Positions 50,278 to 57,561 of a DNA stretch of 64,000 bases are shown in pieces. A model generated the notes under the pieces. It saw only the letters and a list, made by a program, of their open reading frames with translations, ran no database searches and was not told the DNA's origin. The translations under genes were made by a program, and so were the position numbers. Numbering within the stretch: the first letter of the stretch is position 1; every line of letters begins with the position of its first letter. The DNA comes from a virus. The stretch covers positions 1 through 64,000 of IMG/VR virus record IMGVR_UViG_3300025102_000018; one strand, given 5' to 3'.

Positions 50278-50804
50278 GAACATTATTATTAGCAGTATTA
50301 GTCGCGCTTGGACTAAACACAATACAAGCACAACAACCGCAACAACCTTATTTTTGCTGCGATTCAATAACATATTGGATAGACCAAAGTCAAGGATTTA
50401 ATATAGGACTTGATACATCAAATATAGTACATAATCCTGACTCTATGACAGTATATTGGGGAGTATGTACTGGATTTGCAACAGCTGGCATGTGTTATGC
50501 AGGACAAGGTATGTATGAGTATTTTCCACAAATTACAACTTCAGATACAATTAAAGTAGCGTATGATGTATACATTTACGAGAACGGTTCAGTAGAAGTA
50601 TGTAGTGTAGAAGATTGGTTAGTATTTGACCAAAACTCTTTTTCATGGGTATTACTCAATATGTTACCAACAAACATAGAAGAACTTGCAATTGAAAAAA
50701 TTAATGAAAATAAAATATATGATTTAATGGGTAAAGAATTAAGAGAAGTACCAGTAGGGGTTATGTATATTAGAAATAATAAACTTTATATAAAAACAAA
50801 TTAA
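50274..50804 (+). CDS. Secreted protein with T9SS C-terminal sorting domain
   Basis: The protein has 176 residues. The signal peptide (LLLAVLVALGLNTIQAQ) has a typical Bacteroidota AQ cleavage site near residue 20. The mature part (about 120 residues) is Cys- and Tyr-containing and beta-like, with no known domain. The last 33 residues (NKIYDLMGKELREVPVGVMY then IRNNKLYIKTN) match the type A sorting domain and closely parallel the tail of the 35471 gene product. Surface attachment or release by the host type IX system is expected. The function of the cargo is unknown. Confidence 0.7.
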   Translation: MRTLLLAVLVALGLNTIQAQQPQQPYFCCDSITYWIDQSQGFNIGLDTSNIVHNPDSMTVYWGVCTGFATAGMCYAGQGMYEYFPQITTSDTIKVAYDVYIYENGSVEVCSVEDWLVFDQNSFSWVLLNMLPTNIEELAIEKINENKIYDLMGKELREVPVGVMYIRNNKLYIKTN

Positions 50805-50805
50805 C

Positions 50806-51234
50806 ATGAAAGGTAAAATTAATACAGATAAAGGGACTATGGTGGTAGAGTTTTATGAAAAAGACGCACCTAATACAGTAGATAATTTTGTTAAATTAGC
50901 AAAAGATGGTTTTTATAATGGATTAAAATTCCATAGAGTAATTCCAGGATTTGTCGCTCAAGGAGGATGTCCTAATGGTAGGGGTGATGGTGGACCTGGG
51001 TATAAAATAGATTGTGAGTTAAATGGTGGTAATCAGTATCACGACAAAGGTGTTTTATCCATGGCACACGCTGGTAGAAATACTGGAGGGTCACAATTTT
51101 TTATTTGTCACAATAGACCTGGAACACAACATCTAGACAACCAACATACATGTTTTGGAAAAATTGTAGATGGGATAAATATTATAGAACAAATCGTACA
51201 AGGAGATACATTTTCTGTGGAAATCGAAGATTAA
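50806..51234 (+). CDS. Cyclophilin-type peptidyl-prolyl isomerase
   Basis: The 142-residue protein is a complete compact bacterial-type cyclophilin: FHRVIPGFVAQGG (active-site Arg and Phe), GVLSMAHAGRNTGGSQFFI, and LDNQHTCFGKIVDG. It catalyses cis-trans isomerisation of X-Pro bonds. There is no signal peptide, so it acts in the cytoplasm. Pro-rich tail proteins in the same genome are possible clients. It overlaps the cysteine synthase ATG by one base (TAATG), so the two are co-translated. Confidence 0.85.
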   Translation: MKGKINTDKGTMVVEFYEKDAPNTVDNFVKLAKDGFYNGLKFHRVIPGFVAQGGCPNGRGDGGPGYKIDCELNGGNQYHDKGVLSMAHAGRNTGGSQFFICHNRPGTQHLDNQHTCFGKIVDGINIIEQIVQGDTFSVEIED

Positions 51235-52145
51235 TGAAAACAAGATTATCTGATTACGTTGGTAATACACCTCTTATACCTATTAAAATAGGTGAATTAA
51301 CTGTTTGGGGAAAATGTGAATTTATGAATCCAGGTGGTTCAGTAAAGGATAGAATGGCTACCTTTATTTTAAACGATGCAGAAAAAAGAGGTATACTTAA
51401 AAAAGGTGATACTATTTGTGAAGCGACATCAGGTAATTCAGGAATCGCGTTTGCGATGTTAGCGGCAGAAAGAGGTTATAAAATAGAAATTTTTATGCCC
51501 AGAAACATGTCAGAAGAACGTAAACAAATGCTTCAATTCTATGGGGCAAATTTAAGAGAAGTGGATGAAGGGGACTTTGATGGAGCTATCCTAAGAAGAG
51601 ATGTCCTATGTCATACCCATGGATGGTTTAACTGTAACCAATTTAATAATCCTTTGAACATCCAAGCACATTATGAAAATACAGCTCCTGAAATTTATGA
51701 AGAATGGTCATTACCTAAAACTAGAGGTAGTTACCGACGAATAGATAGTCCTGCGGTTTTTATAGCTGGTACAGGGACGGGAGGAACTTTAATGGGTTGT
51801 GGAAAACGATTAAAAGAATATTGGAATAAACTAAAAGTAGTAGCTATTGAACCTGCAGAATCCGCTGTTATGTCAGGGGGTGATGAAGGTCTACATGGCA
51901 TCCAAGGAATAGGAGACGGAAGCAAATTTTTAGTAGATTTGGATTTTGTAGATGAAATTAAAACAGTTAAGACAGACTGTGCTAAAGAAATGGCAAAACA
52001 TTTAGCTCTTAAATACGGTCTATTTGTTGGTATTAGTGCAGGGGCAAACGTCAAAGCAGCATTCCAATGGTTAAGAGATAACAATGAAAAAGAGGCAATA
52101 ACAATTCTCTGTGATAGAGGAGAAAGATATTTTAGTTGTTTATGA
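51234..52145 (+). CDS. Cysteine synthase (O-acetylserine sulfhydrylase-like, PLP-dependent)
   Basis: The protein has 303 residues. NPGGSVKDRMA holds the PLP lysine (K38), SGNSGIAFA the substrate-binding loop and GTGTGGTLMGCG the phosphate-binding loop. The start is the ATG overlapping the cyclophilin stop; upstream in-frame codons run through that gene and are not used. The enzyme makes cysteine from O-acetylserine (or an analogue) and sulfide. Length and motifs are complete, so it is probably active. It may supply Cys for the Cys-rich tail proteins. The specific subtype (CysK, CysM or a related beta-replacement enzyme) is not resolved. Confidence 0.8.
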   Translation: MKTRLSDYVGNTPLIPIKIGELTVWGKCEFMNPGGSVKDRMATFILNDAEKRGILKKGDTICEATSGNSGIAFAMLAAERGYKIEIFMPRNMSEERKQMLQFYGANLREVDEGDFDGAILRRDVLCHTHGWFNCNQFNNPLNIQAHYENTAPEIYEEWSLPKTRGSYRRIDSPAVFIAGTGTGGTLMGCGKRLKEYWNKLKVVAIEPAESAVMSGGDEGLHGIQGIGDGSKFLVDLDFVDEIKTVKTDCAKEMAKHLALKYGLFVGISAGANVKAAFQWLRDNNEKEAITILCDRGERYFSCL

Positions 52146-52840
52146 ATTATTTATTTGACGTAGACGGAACCCTAACCCCGAGTAGGTTACCAATCGATAA
52201 AGATTTTGAAAAATTCTTCCTTGAATGGATGGATGGAAAAAACGTCTATTTGGTTACAGGCTCCGATAAAGATAAGACAATTGAACAGGTTGGAGAAAAA
52301 ATTTGGAATAAATGTACACGTGTATACCAATCATGTGGTAATGCAGTTTATGAGAATGGAGAGTTGATAAGACAATTAGATTTTCCTTTATCCGTTGATT
52401 TGGAAAAATTATTAAATGAATTTTTAATGTGGTCTCAGTGGATGGAAAGATTTACGACCCATATTGAAAAACGTATAGGACTTATAAATTTTAGTGTTGT
52501 AGGTAGAGATTGCCCACAAGAAGTGAGAGATAGATACCATAAATGGGATTTAAAAGTAAAAGAAAGAGAAACATTCTGTCAAATCATTGAAGAAAAATTT
52601 CCTCATATAGAAGCCAGTGTGGGGGGTCAGATATCGATAGATATTCATTCTAAAGGAAAGAATAAAGCTCAAGTACTAGATGAAATTGATGGTGAAATAG
52701 TTTTTTTTGGGGATAAATGTGAACCAGGAGGTAACGACTACCCCATTGTTGAAAGATTATTTCCTTTAATTGATGAACATACTATTCATAATGTTAAGGA
52801 TTGGGGAGAGACTTATAAAATATTAAACCAATACGGTTAA
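52142..52840 (+). CDS. Phosphomannomutase, eukaryotic-type HAD family
   Basis: The protein has 232 residues from the ATG that overlaps the preceding TGA. Motifs follow the PMM1/PMM2-type family: FDVDGTLTPSR (nucleophile Asp), VTGSDKDKTIEQVG, NFSVVGRDCPQEVRDRYHK, ASVGGQISIDI and VFFGDKCEPGGNDY. The enzyme interconverts mannose 6-phosphate and mannose 1-phosphate. This is the HAD-type enzyme, not the bacterial ManB/AlgC type. Next to a nucleotidyltransferase and a mannose-isomerase-type cupin, it points to GDP-mannose-like or other activated sugar synthesis for phage DNA, virion or host-envelope glycosylation. Confidence 0.8.
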   Translation: MNYLFDVDGTLTPSRLPIDKDFEKFFLEWMDGKNVYLVTGSDKDKTIEQVGEKIWNKCTRVYQSCGNAVYENGELIRQLDFPLSVDLEKLLNEFLMWSQWMERFTTHIEKRIGLINFSVVGRDCPQEVRDRYHKWDLKVKERETFCQIIEEKFPHIEASVGGQISIDIHSKGKNKAQVLDEIDGEIVFFGDKCEPGGNDYPIVERLFPLIDEHTIHNVKDWGETYKILNQYG

Positions 52841-52844
52841 TGTT

Positions 52845-52994
52845 ATGACACTTAAAGAATTTAAAAAGCATCACGAAACATACACTAAAAAGTTTATGTT
52901 ATATGGTAGAACTTTCGATTTAGATTTTAAAATGTATATGATTATACAAGGATTATCTGAAGAAGAATTTGATAAATTAATACTAGACATCTAA
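52845..52994 (+). CDS. 49-residue hypothetical protein
   Basis: The small frame (MTLKEFKKHHETYTKKFMLY, then an acidic helix ending LILDI) fills the gap between two sugar genes. Its TAA overlaps the next ATG. Regular coupling and amino-acid composition support coding. No function is recognised. Confidence 0.55.
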   Translation: MTLKEFKKHHETYTKKFMLYGRTFDLDFKMYMIIQGLSEEEFDKLILDI

Positions 52995-53338
52995 TGAATT
53001 ACATAGAAGAAAGACCGTGGGGTAAATTTGAAATACTAGTCGATGGTGATTATTGTAAAGTAAAAAGAATAACCGTAAAGCCGGGTGGTCGGTTAAGTTA
53101 CCAATACCACCATCAAAGAAGTGAAGTGTGGACAATTGTCCAAGGTGAAGCTTATATGTTGTTAGATGATGAGTTACAATTGTTCAATTATGGGGAAACA
53201 ATACTAATACCCCAAGGAACTAAACATAGAGTAGAGAATAAAGGACAAGAAGATTTAATCTTCATAGAAGTCCAACACGGGTCATACTTTGGTGAAGACG
53301 ATATAGTTAGAATTGAAGATGACTATAATAGAAATTAA
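52994..53338 (+). CDS. Mannose-6-phosphate isomerase-type cupin (stand-alone)
   Basis: The protein has 114 residues. RPWGKFEILVDG, YKVKRITV-type entry, GGRLSYQYHHQRSEVW, ILIPQGTKHRVENKG and EVQHGSYFGEDDIVR match the C-terminal isomerase cupin of bifunctional mannose-1-phosphate guanylyltransferases. The metal ligands (two His, Glu, later His) are all present. It would supply mannose 6-phosphate to the neighbouring phosphomannomutase. It overlaps the preceding stop by one base. Confidence 0.8.
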   Translation: MNYIEERPWGKFEILVDGDYCKVKRITVKPGGRLSYQYHHQRSEVWTIVQGEAYMLLDDELQLFNYGETILIPQGTKHRVENKGQEDLIFIEVQHGSYFGEDDIVRIEDDYNRN

Positions 53339-53340
53339 TT

Positions 53341-53673
53341 ATGAAGATAAAGTTAGATAAAAAAAATAGTAATTTAATTAAAGAAAATACCACCTATACA
53401 GTTATAGATAATACAGATTTAGAAAACTTAGTAGTGTCTAAAACTATTTTACACCCCAAAAAAGAAACTACCGGTCACGCACACGAAGGACAAGAAGAAG
53501 TTTATCACTTTATAAGTGGGAAGGGTACCATGCAAATAGGTGTTATGGAACACGAAGTTAAAAAAGGTGATATATTTTCTATTCCTGATGGTGCTTTTCA
53601 TAAAGTTTGGAATCATAGTAATAAAAAAGATTTAATATTTATATGTGTTTTTGACGGTAGAAGAAGTCATTAA
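53341..53673 (+). CDS. Cupin_2 domain protein
   Basis: The 110-residue single cupin barrel shows ATTGHAHEG-style ligands (TTGHAHEGQEEVYHFISGKG) and a second motif, IPDGAFHKVWN. It may be a sugar epimerase or isomerase, or a sensor, acting with the adjacent sugar genes. The substrate cannot be told. It is the last gene before a late-type motif and the lysozyme. Confidence 0.7.
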   Translation: MKIKLDKKNSNLIKENTTYTVIDNTDLENLVVSKTILHPKKETTGHAHEGQEEVYHFISGKGTMQIGVMEHEVKKGDIFSIPDGAFHKVWNHSNKKDLIFICVFDGRRSH

Positions 53674-53674
53674 G

Positions 53675-53682
53675 TATTTATA
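53675..53682 (+). promoter_or_regulatory. TATTTATA motif upstream of lysozyme gene
   Basis: GTATTTATA (one change from ATATTTATA at the first base) begins at the lysozyme-side edge of the previous stop codon and ends 13 nt before the ATG at 53696. Confidence 0.4.
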
Positions 53683-53695
53683 AATAAAATATCTT

Positions 53696-54283
53696 ATGCG
53701 TATAATCATTAAAGAGTCCCAATTTAAAAGATTATTAGAACAAAAATCTTTTAAATCCAAATTTGTAGATTGGAGAACTAGAAGTGCAGGACAACCTATT
53801 TTTGATTATGTTAGACAATGGGAAGATTTTGTACCCTTTACGTATGATGACTATTATTTCCCCCCAAGAGTGTTTACAGGTTCTACAAGTAACGCAAACG
53901 GAACCCTAACTATAGGTTATGGTACTACAGACCCTAAGTACGCTTATCCAGGTAATACCATCACTAAAAAAGTAGCAGAACAAATTTCCCAACCAGATAT
54001 TCAAGAAGCTGCAGATTGTATAAAAAGATGGCAAGGCAGAGCTAAACCAGGTGACAAATTTAGTTTTAATAATAGAAAAATAACATCAGGTATGTATTAT
54101 GTGATGAGTGATATAGTTTACAACATGGGATGCCAAGCTTTTATAAAAACTAAAACTATAGAAAAAATAGAACAAGGGGAGTATAAAAAAGCTAAAGACT
54201 TTATACAAAATAAATTAGAATGGGGTCACCAAAAAAGAAAAGACCAAGCAGCAATAACTTTTTGTAAAGATGGGGTATGTTAA
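53696..54283 (+). CDS. GH24 (T4-type) lysozyme with N-terminal capsid-tag-like leader
   Basis: The protein has 195 residues. It starts with the leader MRIIIKESQFKRLLEQ. The GH24 domain follows: WEDFVPFTYDD (catalytic Glu43), GTLTIGYGTTDP, SDIVYNMGCQAF and LEWGHQKRKDQA. It cleaves the N-acetylmuramic acid to N-acetylglucosamine bond. The leader is not a signal peptide, since it is charged and lacks a hydrophobic core. It matches the start of two other proteins, so this lysozyme may be packaged or virion-associated rather than only a lysis enzyme. It is followed by another tagged gene. Confidence 0.75.
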   Translation: MRIIIKESQFKRLLEQKSFKSKFVDWRTRSAGQPIFDYVRQWEDFVPFTYDDYYFPPRVFTGSTSNANGTLTIGYGTTDPKYAYPGNTITKKVAEQISQPDIQEAADCIKRWQGRAKPGDKFSFNNRKITSGMYYVMSDIVYNMGCQAFIKTKTIEKIEQGEYKKAKDFIQNKLEWGHQKRKDQAAITFCKDGVC

Positions 54284-54291
54284 TATTTATA
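54283..54291 (+). promoter_or_regulatory. ATATTTATA motif upstream of DHH gene
   Basis: The exact 9-mer begins one base after the TAA of the lysozyme gene is read and ends 4 nt before the ATG at 54296. Confidence 0.45.
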
Positions 54292-54295
54292 TAAT

Positions 54296-55798
54296 ATGAA
54301 ATCAGTATTAATCACAAAAAAACAATTTAATAACATTTCTGAGTCTTTAATTACAGAAAGTGGTATTCAGGACATTAAAAAACTAGCGGAAAGATATCCT
54401 AAAGCTCAGATATATTTTCATTTAGATTTAGACGGGGTGGTATCAGCGATAGCGATGAGAGAATACCTTAATAAGTACGGGATAGAAACTATAGGGTTTA
54501 AAACCATCCAATACGGAGATAAAGAATTTGCATTAGTTAAACCAGATGCTAATAAAGATGTTATGCCGGTTTTAGTAGATTTCGCTCATGGTAAACCTGA
54601 ATTTAAAATACACACGGACCATCACGATACCCAAACAGGTGTAGAAGACGCTGCTACACAATTTAAACCAGCTCGTTCTAATGTTGAAACAATTTCAGGG
54701 ATAATTTCACCTACAGATATATTCCCTACTGGTGATATAGACCTTTTTAGAACAGTAGATTCTGCAGATTTTTACCGAAAGGGTATTAAACCAGAAGAAG
54801 TGATTAACTTTGTATTTAAGTTAGATAAAGAAAAAGATATTGAAAAAAATAGACAAGCTGCTGGATTTGCACTTAATAAATTGATTTTAGCTTATAAAAA
54901 TAAGCCTGGTTTCCTAGAAAAATTAGCAATGTTCTCCAATCCGAGCATTGTTAGTATGTTTATGAAAGGGAAAGAATTAGCCAATCAGATGGGTTTTCCA
55001 GGGGTAGAAACTCTCCAAACTAATTCAGAAGATTATAGAGAAAGACTAAAAAACTTTGATAAAGTACAACAAAAAGGTAAGATACTTGTACAATATGGTA
55101 TACCTTCAGCTTTTAAACCTGGTTCTTACGATAGATATTCTTCATTAGAAATGTATCCTGATGTGGAGTATTTTCTAATGATTTGGCCTATGGGATTAAT
55201 TCAAACCAGTTGTAATCCATTTAAATCAAAATTTGATGAAAATGTTAATTTAGGTGACATGGCAAGTGAGGTACTAGATGAGTTTAAATCTGAATTAGAA
55301 TCTATAGATATACCCTTATCACAGATTAAAAGAATTAGTGAAAGAAGTGTAACATCTACTCTACAAAAATTGATTAAACAAAGTGATGAAGATTTTGGAG
55401 ACGTAAAATCAGAAAAAGATTTTTTTGGGTTTAGATTTAAGGATTTAATCGCATTATATAAAGATAATATTAAAGGGATAAATCCTGATAAAAAATCTAG
55501 TTTTAATGATTTAATTACTGATATTGCCAATCGACCATATTCTGATTTATCATATAAACAAAAAAAAGTATTAGACTATGTTTCTGTAAACGCTTATGAT
55601 ATTATTAAAGCAAACAGTGGTGGTCACCCTTGTATAACAAACATTTCAGGAATTAATTATCTTGGAAAACTAGGTGGTGATTTTCTTAAAAGAATAGCCA
55701 AAAGAATTTTAGAAAAGTTAAGTGAGAAAGTTAATAAAGAGGAATCTACATCACTTAAAGAATCTATAAAAAATAAATTAAAAGAATTCAGAAGATAA
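54296..55798 (+). CDS. Tagged DHH-family phosphoesterase
   Basis: The protein has 500 residues. The leader MKSVLITKKQFNNISES is followed by a DHH domain: FHLDLDGVVSAIAM (DxDG, residues 42-54), VLVDFAHG, TDHHDTQTG (DHH near residue 107) and VDSADFYRKG. The family includes RecJ exonuclease, NrnA oligoribonuclease and cyclic-dinucleotide phosphodiesterases. The C-terminal 250 residues contain HPCITNISG (GGHP-like, as in DHHA1) near residue 440. The combination of leader, late motif and phosphoesterase suggests an injected nuclease or signalling-nucleotide hydrolase. Specificity is unknown. Confidence 0.65.
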   Translation: MKSVLITKKQFNNISESLITESGIQDIKKLAERYPKAQIYFHLDLDGVVSAIAMREYLNKYGIETIGFKTIQYGDKEFALVKPDANKDVMPVLVDFAHGKPEFKIHTDHHDTQTGVEDAATQFKPARSNVETISGIISPTDIFPTGDIDLFRTVDSADFYRKGIKPEEVINFVFKLDKEKDIEKNRQAAGFALNKLILAYKNKPGFLEKLAMFSNPSIVSMFMKGKELANQMGFPGVETLQTNSEDYRERLKNFDKVQQKGKILVQYGIPSAFKPGSYDRYSSLEMYPDVEYFLMIWPMGLIQTSCNPFKSKFDENVNLGDMASEVLDEFKSELESIDIPLSQIKRISERSVTSTLQKLIKQSDEDFGDVKSEKDFFGFRFKDLIALYKDNIKGINPDKKSSFNDLITDIANRPYSDLSYKQKKVLDYVSVNAYDIIKANSGGHPCITNISGINYLGKLGGDFLKRIAKRILEKLSEKVNKEESTSLKESIKNKLKEFRR

Positions 55799-56028
55799 TG
55801 TTTAATATTTTTAACAAATTAAAAGAATTTGTAGTACAACTCACTAATTTGGTATTTGTAATATTTTGTTTAGGTGTGATTTTACAGTTAATTATGGGAG
55901 AACCTATATTAGGTTGGGATGTGGTTGGAAATATAAGTAAAACATTAAATAGTTTGGGACAAAGTACATTTTTAGGGGTACTATCAATATTAGTTCTCTA
56001 TCACTATTTTAGTAATCACTCAAAGTAA
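55798..56028 (+). CDS. Small two-helix membrane protein, holin candidate
   Basis: The 76-residue protein has a basic N-terminus (FNKLKEFVV), two hydrophobic segments (about 12-33 and 55-72) and a short polar tail. This is the topology of class II holins, and it lies 1.5 kb downstream of the lysozyme gene. It overlaps the DHH stop by one base and converges with the DUF192 gene, overlapping it by 13 bases. The holin call is by topology and context only. Confidence 0.45.
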   Translation: MFNIFNKLKEFVVQLTNLVFVIFCLGVILQLIMGEPILGWDVVGNISKTLNSLGQSTFLGVLSILVLYHYFSNHSK

Positions 56029-56357
56029 ACAGAATCTCCACGACTTATCTTGTTTAAGGAACAATATCCTCCGGGCAACTCCAGAACCTTATCACCAATT
56101 CCTATATAACTTTTACAATAATTTTCTTTACAGGGTGGACAATTATGTGAGATATTAGTAATCTTATTTCCAGCTATGAAAACTATATCTAAAGGAATTA
56201 AACAATTTTTCATCCAGAACGACCTTTCACCTATAGAATCAAAAGGAAATAACATCCCACCGTTTAATTCTTTACGACCCATCATCCCTATAGATTTACT
56301 ATTAGGGCTACTCTTAATTTCTAAGGGGATAAGTTGATTATTGATAAACGCTTTCAT
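56016..56357 (-). CDS. DUF192 protein
   Basis: The 113-residue protein fits the DUF192 pattern: GMMGRKELNGGMLFPFD, FWMKNCLIPLDIVFI, GNKITNISHNCPPC, VLELPGGYCSLNKI and a C-terminal GDSV. Bacterial members usually follow a signal peptide, but here none is present. The biochemical role of the family is not established. Its start region on the minus strand carries an ATATTTATA motif. Confidence 0.75.
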   Translation of the reverse strand: MKAFINNQLIPLEIKSSPNSKSIGMMGRKELNGGMLFPFDSIGERSFWMKNCLIPLDIVFIAGNKITNISHNCPPCKENYCKSYIGIGDKVLELPGGYCSLNKISRGDSVYFE

Positions 56358-56363
56358 ATATTT

Positions 56364-56372
56364 TATAAATAT
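56364..56372 (-). promoter_or_regulatory. ATATTTATA motif upstream of DUF192 gene
   Basis: Read on the minus strand, the exact 9-mer ends 6 nt before the DUF192 ATG. It lies between two divergent starts (56357 minus, 56379 plus). Confidence 0.45.
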
Positions 56373-56378
56373 TAGACT

Positions 56379-56534
56379 ATGGACAACAAAGATTTAGATA
56401 AAGAAATAGAGAAATTAAAAAAAGTTATAATGGACCTTCCCGCGAAGGACATTATACCTACATCACAAATAAAAGAGTTTCAAGAAAAATTAAATAAACT
56501 AGCTAAAAAATTAAAAGATGAAAATAAAACTTGA
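56379..56534 (+). CDS. 51-residue charged helical protein
   Basis: The small frame (MDNKDLDKEIEKLKKVIMDL, then PAKDIIPTSQ and a second helix) overlaps the glutamine synthetase start by 17 bases. It is a helix-turn-helix-like pair of amphipathic helices without a recognised DNA-binding signature. Coding is supported by codon pattern and the tight overlap. Function unknown. Confidence 0.5.
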   Translation: MDNKDLDKEIEKLKKVIMDLPAKDIIPTSQIKEFQEKLNKLAKKLKDENKT

Positions 56535-57561
56535 GTACATTTGGTTAGATGGGTATAAACCCGAACCACACCTACGTAGTAAAACTAAAGTTATTAACTT
56601 AGAAATGCAAGACCCGAAGGAAAGAATACTTCCTCAGATAAGACCTGAAGATTGTCCCATTTGGTCATTTGATGGTAGTTCTACAAAACAAGCGGAAGGA
56701 AATAATTCAGATTGTTTATTAAAACCAGTTAAAACATTAATTGACCCACAAAGACCTAATTCTTATTTGGTGTTATGTGAAGTTTTAAATTCAGATGAAA
56801 GACCCCATTCTACTAATACTAGAAACAAATTAAAAGATGAAAATAAAGACGAGTGGTTTGGTTTCGAACAAGAGTATGTCATTATGAAGAACGGTAAACC
56901 AATTGGATTCCCTAAAGCTGGTTATCCAGACCCACAAGGTAGGTATTACTGTGGTGTAGGTACCGGTACAGTGGATGGTAGAAAAATCGCTGAGGAACAC
57001 CTTGATGTTTGTTTAATGGCGGGATTAGAAATTACAGGTATTAACGCTGAGGTTATGTTAGGACAATGGGAATACCAAGTATTTGGACAAGGAGCGAAAC
57101 AAGCTTCTGATGATTTATGGTTATCTAGATTTTTATTAAATAGAATTGGTGAATTTCATGGATATGAAATAAACTACCACCCTAAACCAGTAGATGGTGA
57201 TTGGAATGGTTCAGGAATGCATGTTAATTTTTCCACAAAAGACATGAGAGAAAATGGTGGTAAAGAACTAATAGAATCTATTTGTGATACATTTGGATTT
57301 TATCATGAAGAACATATTAATGTTTATGGTTCAGAAAACGAAAAAAGACTTACAGGTTTACATGAAACACAAAACATTCAAAAATATAGTTACGGGGTAT
57401 CAGATAGAGGAGCAAGTATTCGTATCCCTGTGTCTACGGTCAAAAACAATTGGAAGGGATATCTTGAAGACAGAAGACCGGCTTCAAATGCAGACCCTTA
57501 TAAATTAACCCGTAGAATATTAAAAACATTAGAATATTCTACACAAAATGAAACAGTATAA
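56518..57561 (+). CDS. glnA: Glutamine synthetase, eukaryotic-type (GSII)
   Basis: The protein has 347 residues, the usual GSII length. Motifs include CPIWSFDGSSTKQAEGNNSD (family entry), FGFEQEYVI (metal Glu pair), INAEVMLGQWEYQVFGQG, DWNGSGMHVNFS (ATP/glutamate site) and RGASIRIP (Arg for phosphate). GSII makes glutamine from glutamate, ammonia and ATP in the cytoplasm and lacks the GSI adenylylation loop, so it would escape that host control. All key residues seem present. It overlaps the small genes at both ends. Confidence 0.85.
   Translation: MKIKLEYIWLDGYKPEPHLRSKTKVINLEMQDPKERILPQIRPEDCPIWSFDGSSTKQAEGNNSDCLLKPVKTLIDPQRPNSYLVLCEVLNSDERPHSTNTRNKLKDENKDEWFGFEQEYVIMKNGKPIGFPKAGYPDPQGRYYCGVGTGTVDGRKIAEEHLDVCLMAGLEITGINAEVMLGQWEYQVFGQGAKQASDDLWLSRFLLNRIGEFHGYEINYHPKPVDGDWNGSGMHVNFSTKDMRENGGKELIESICDTFGFYHEEHINVYGSENEKRLTGLHETQNIQKYSYGVSDRGASIRIPVSTVKNNWKGYLEDRRPASNADPYKLTRRILKTLEYSTQNETV

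Noticed and set aside
51150-51233. Upstream start for cysteine synthase
   Set aside because: The extension would be an out-of-frame reading of the cyclophilin gene; the ATG overlapping the cyclophilin stop gives a normal family N-terminus.
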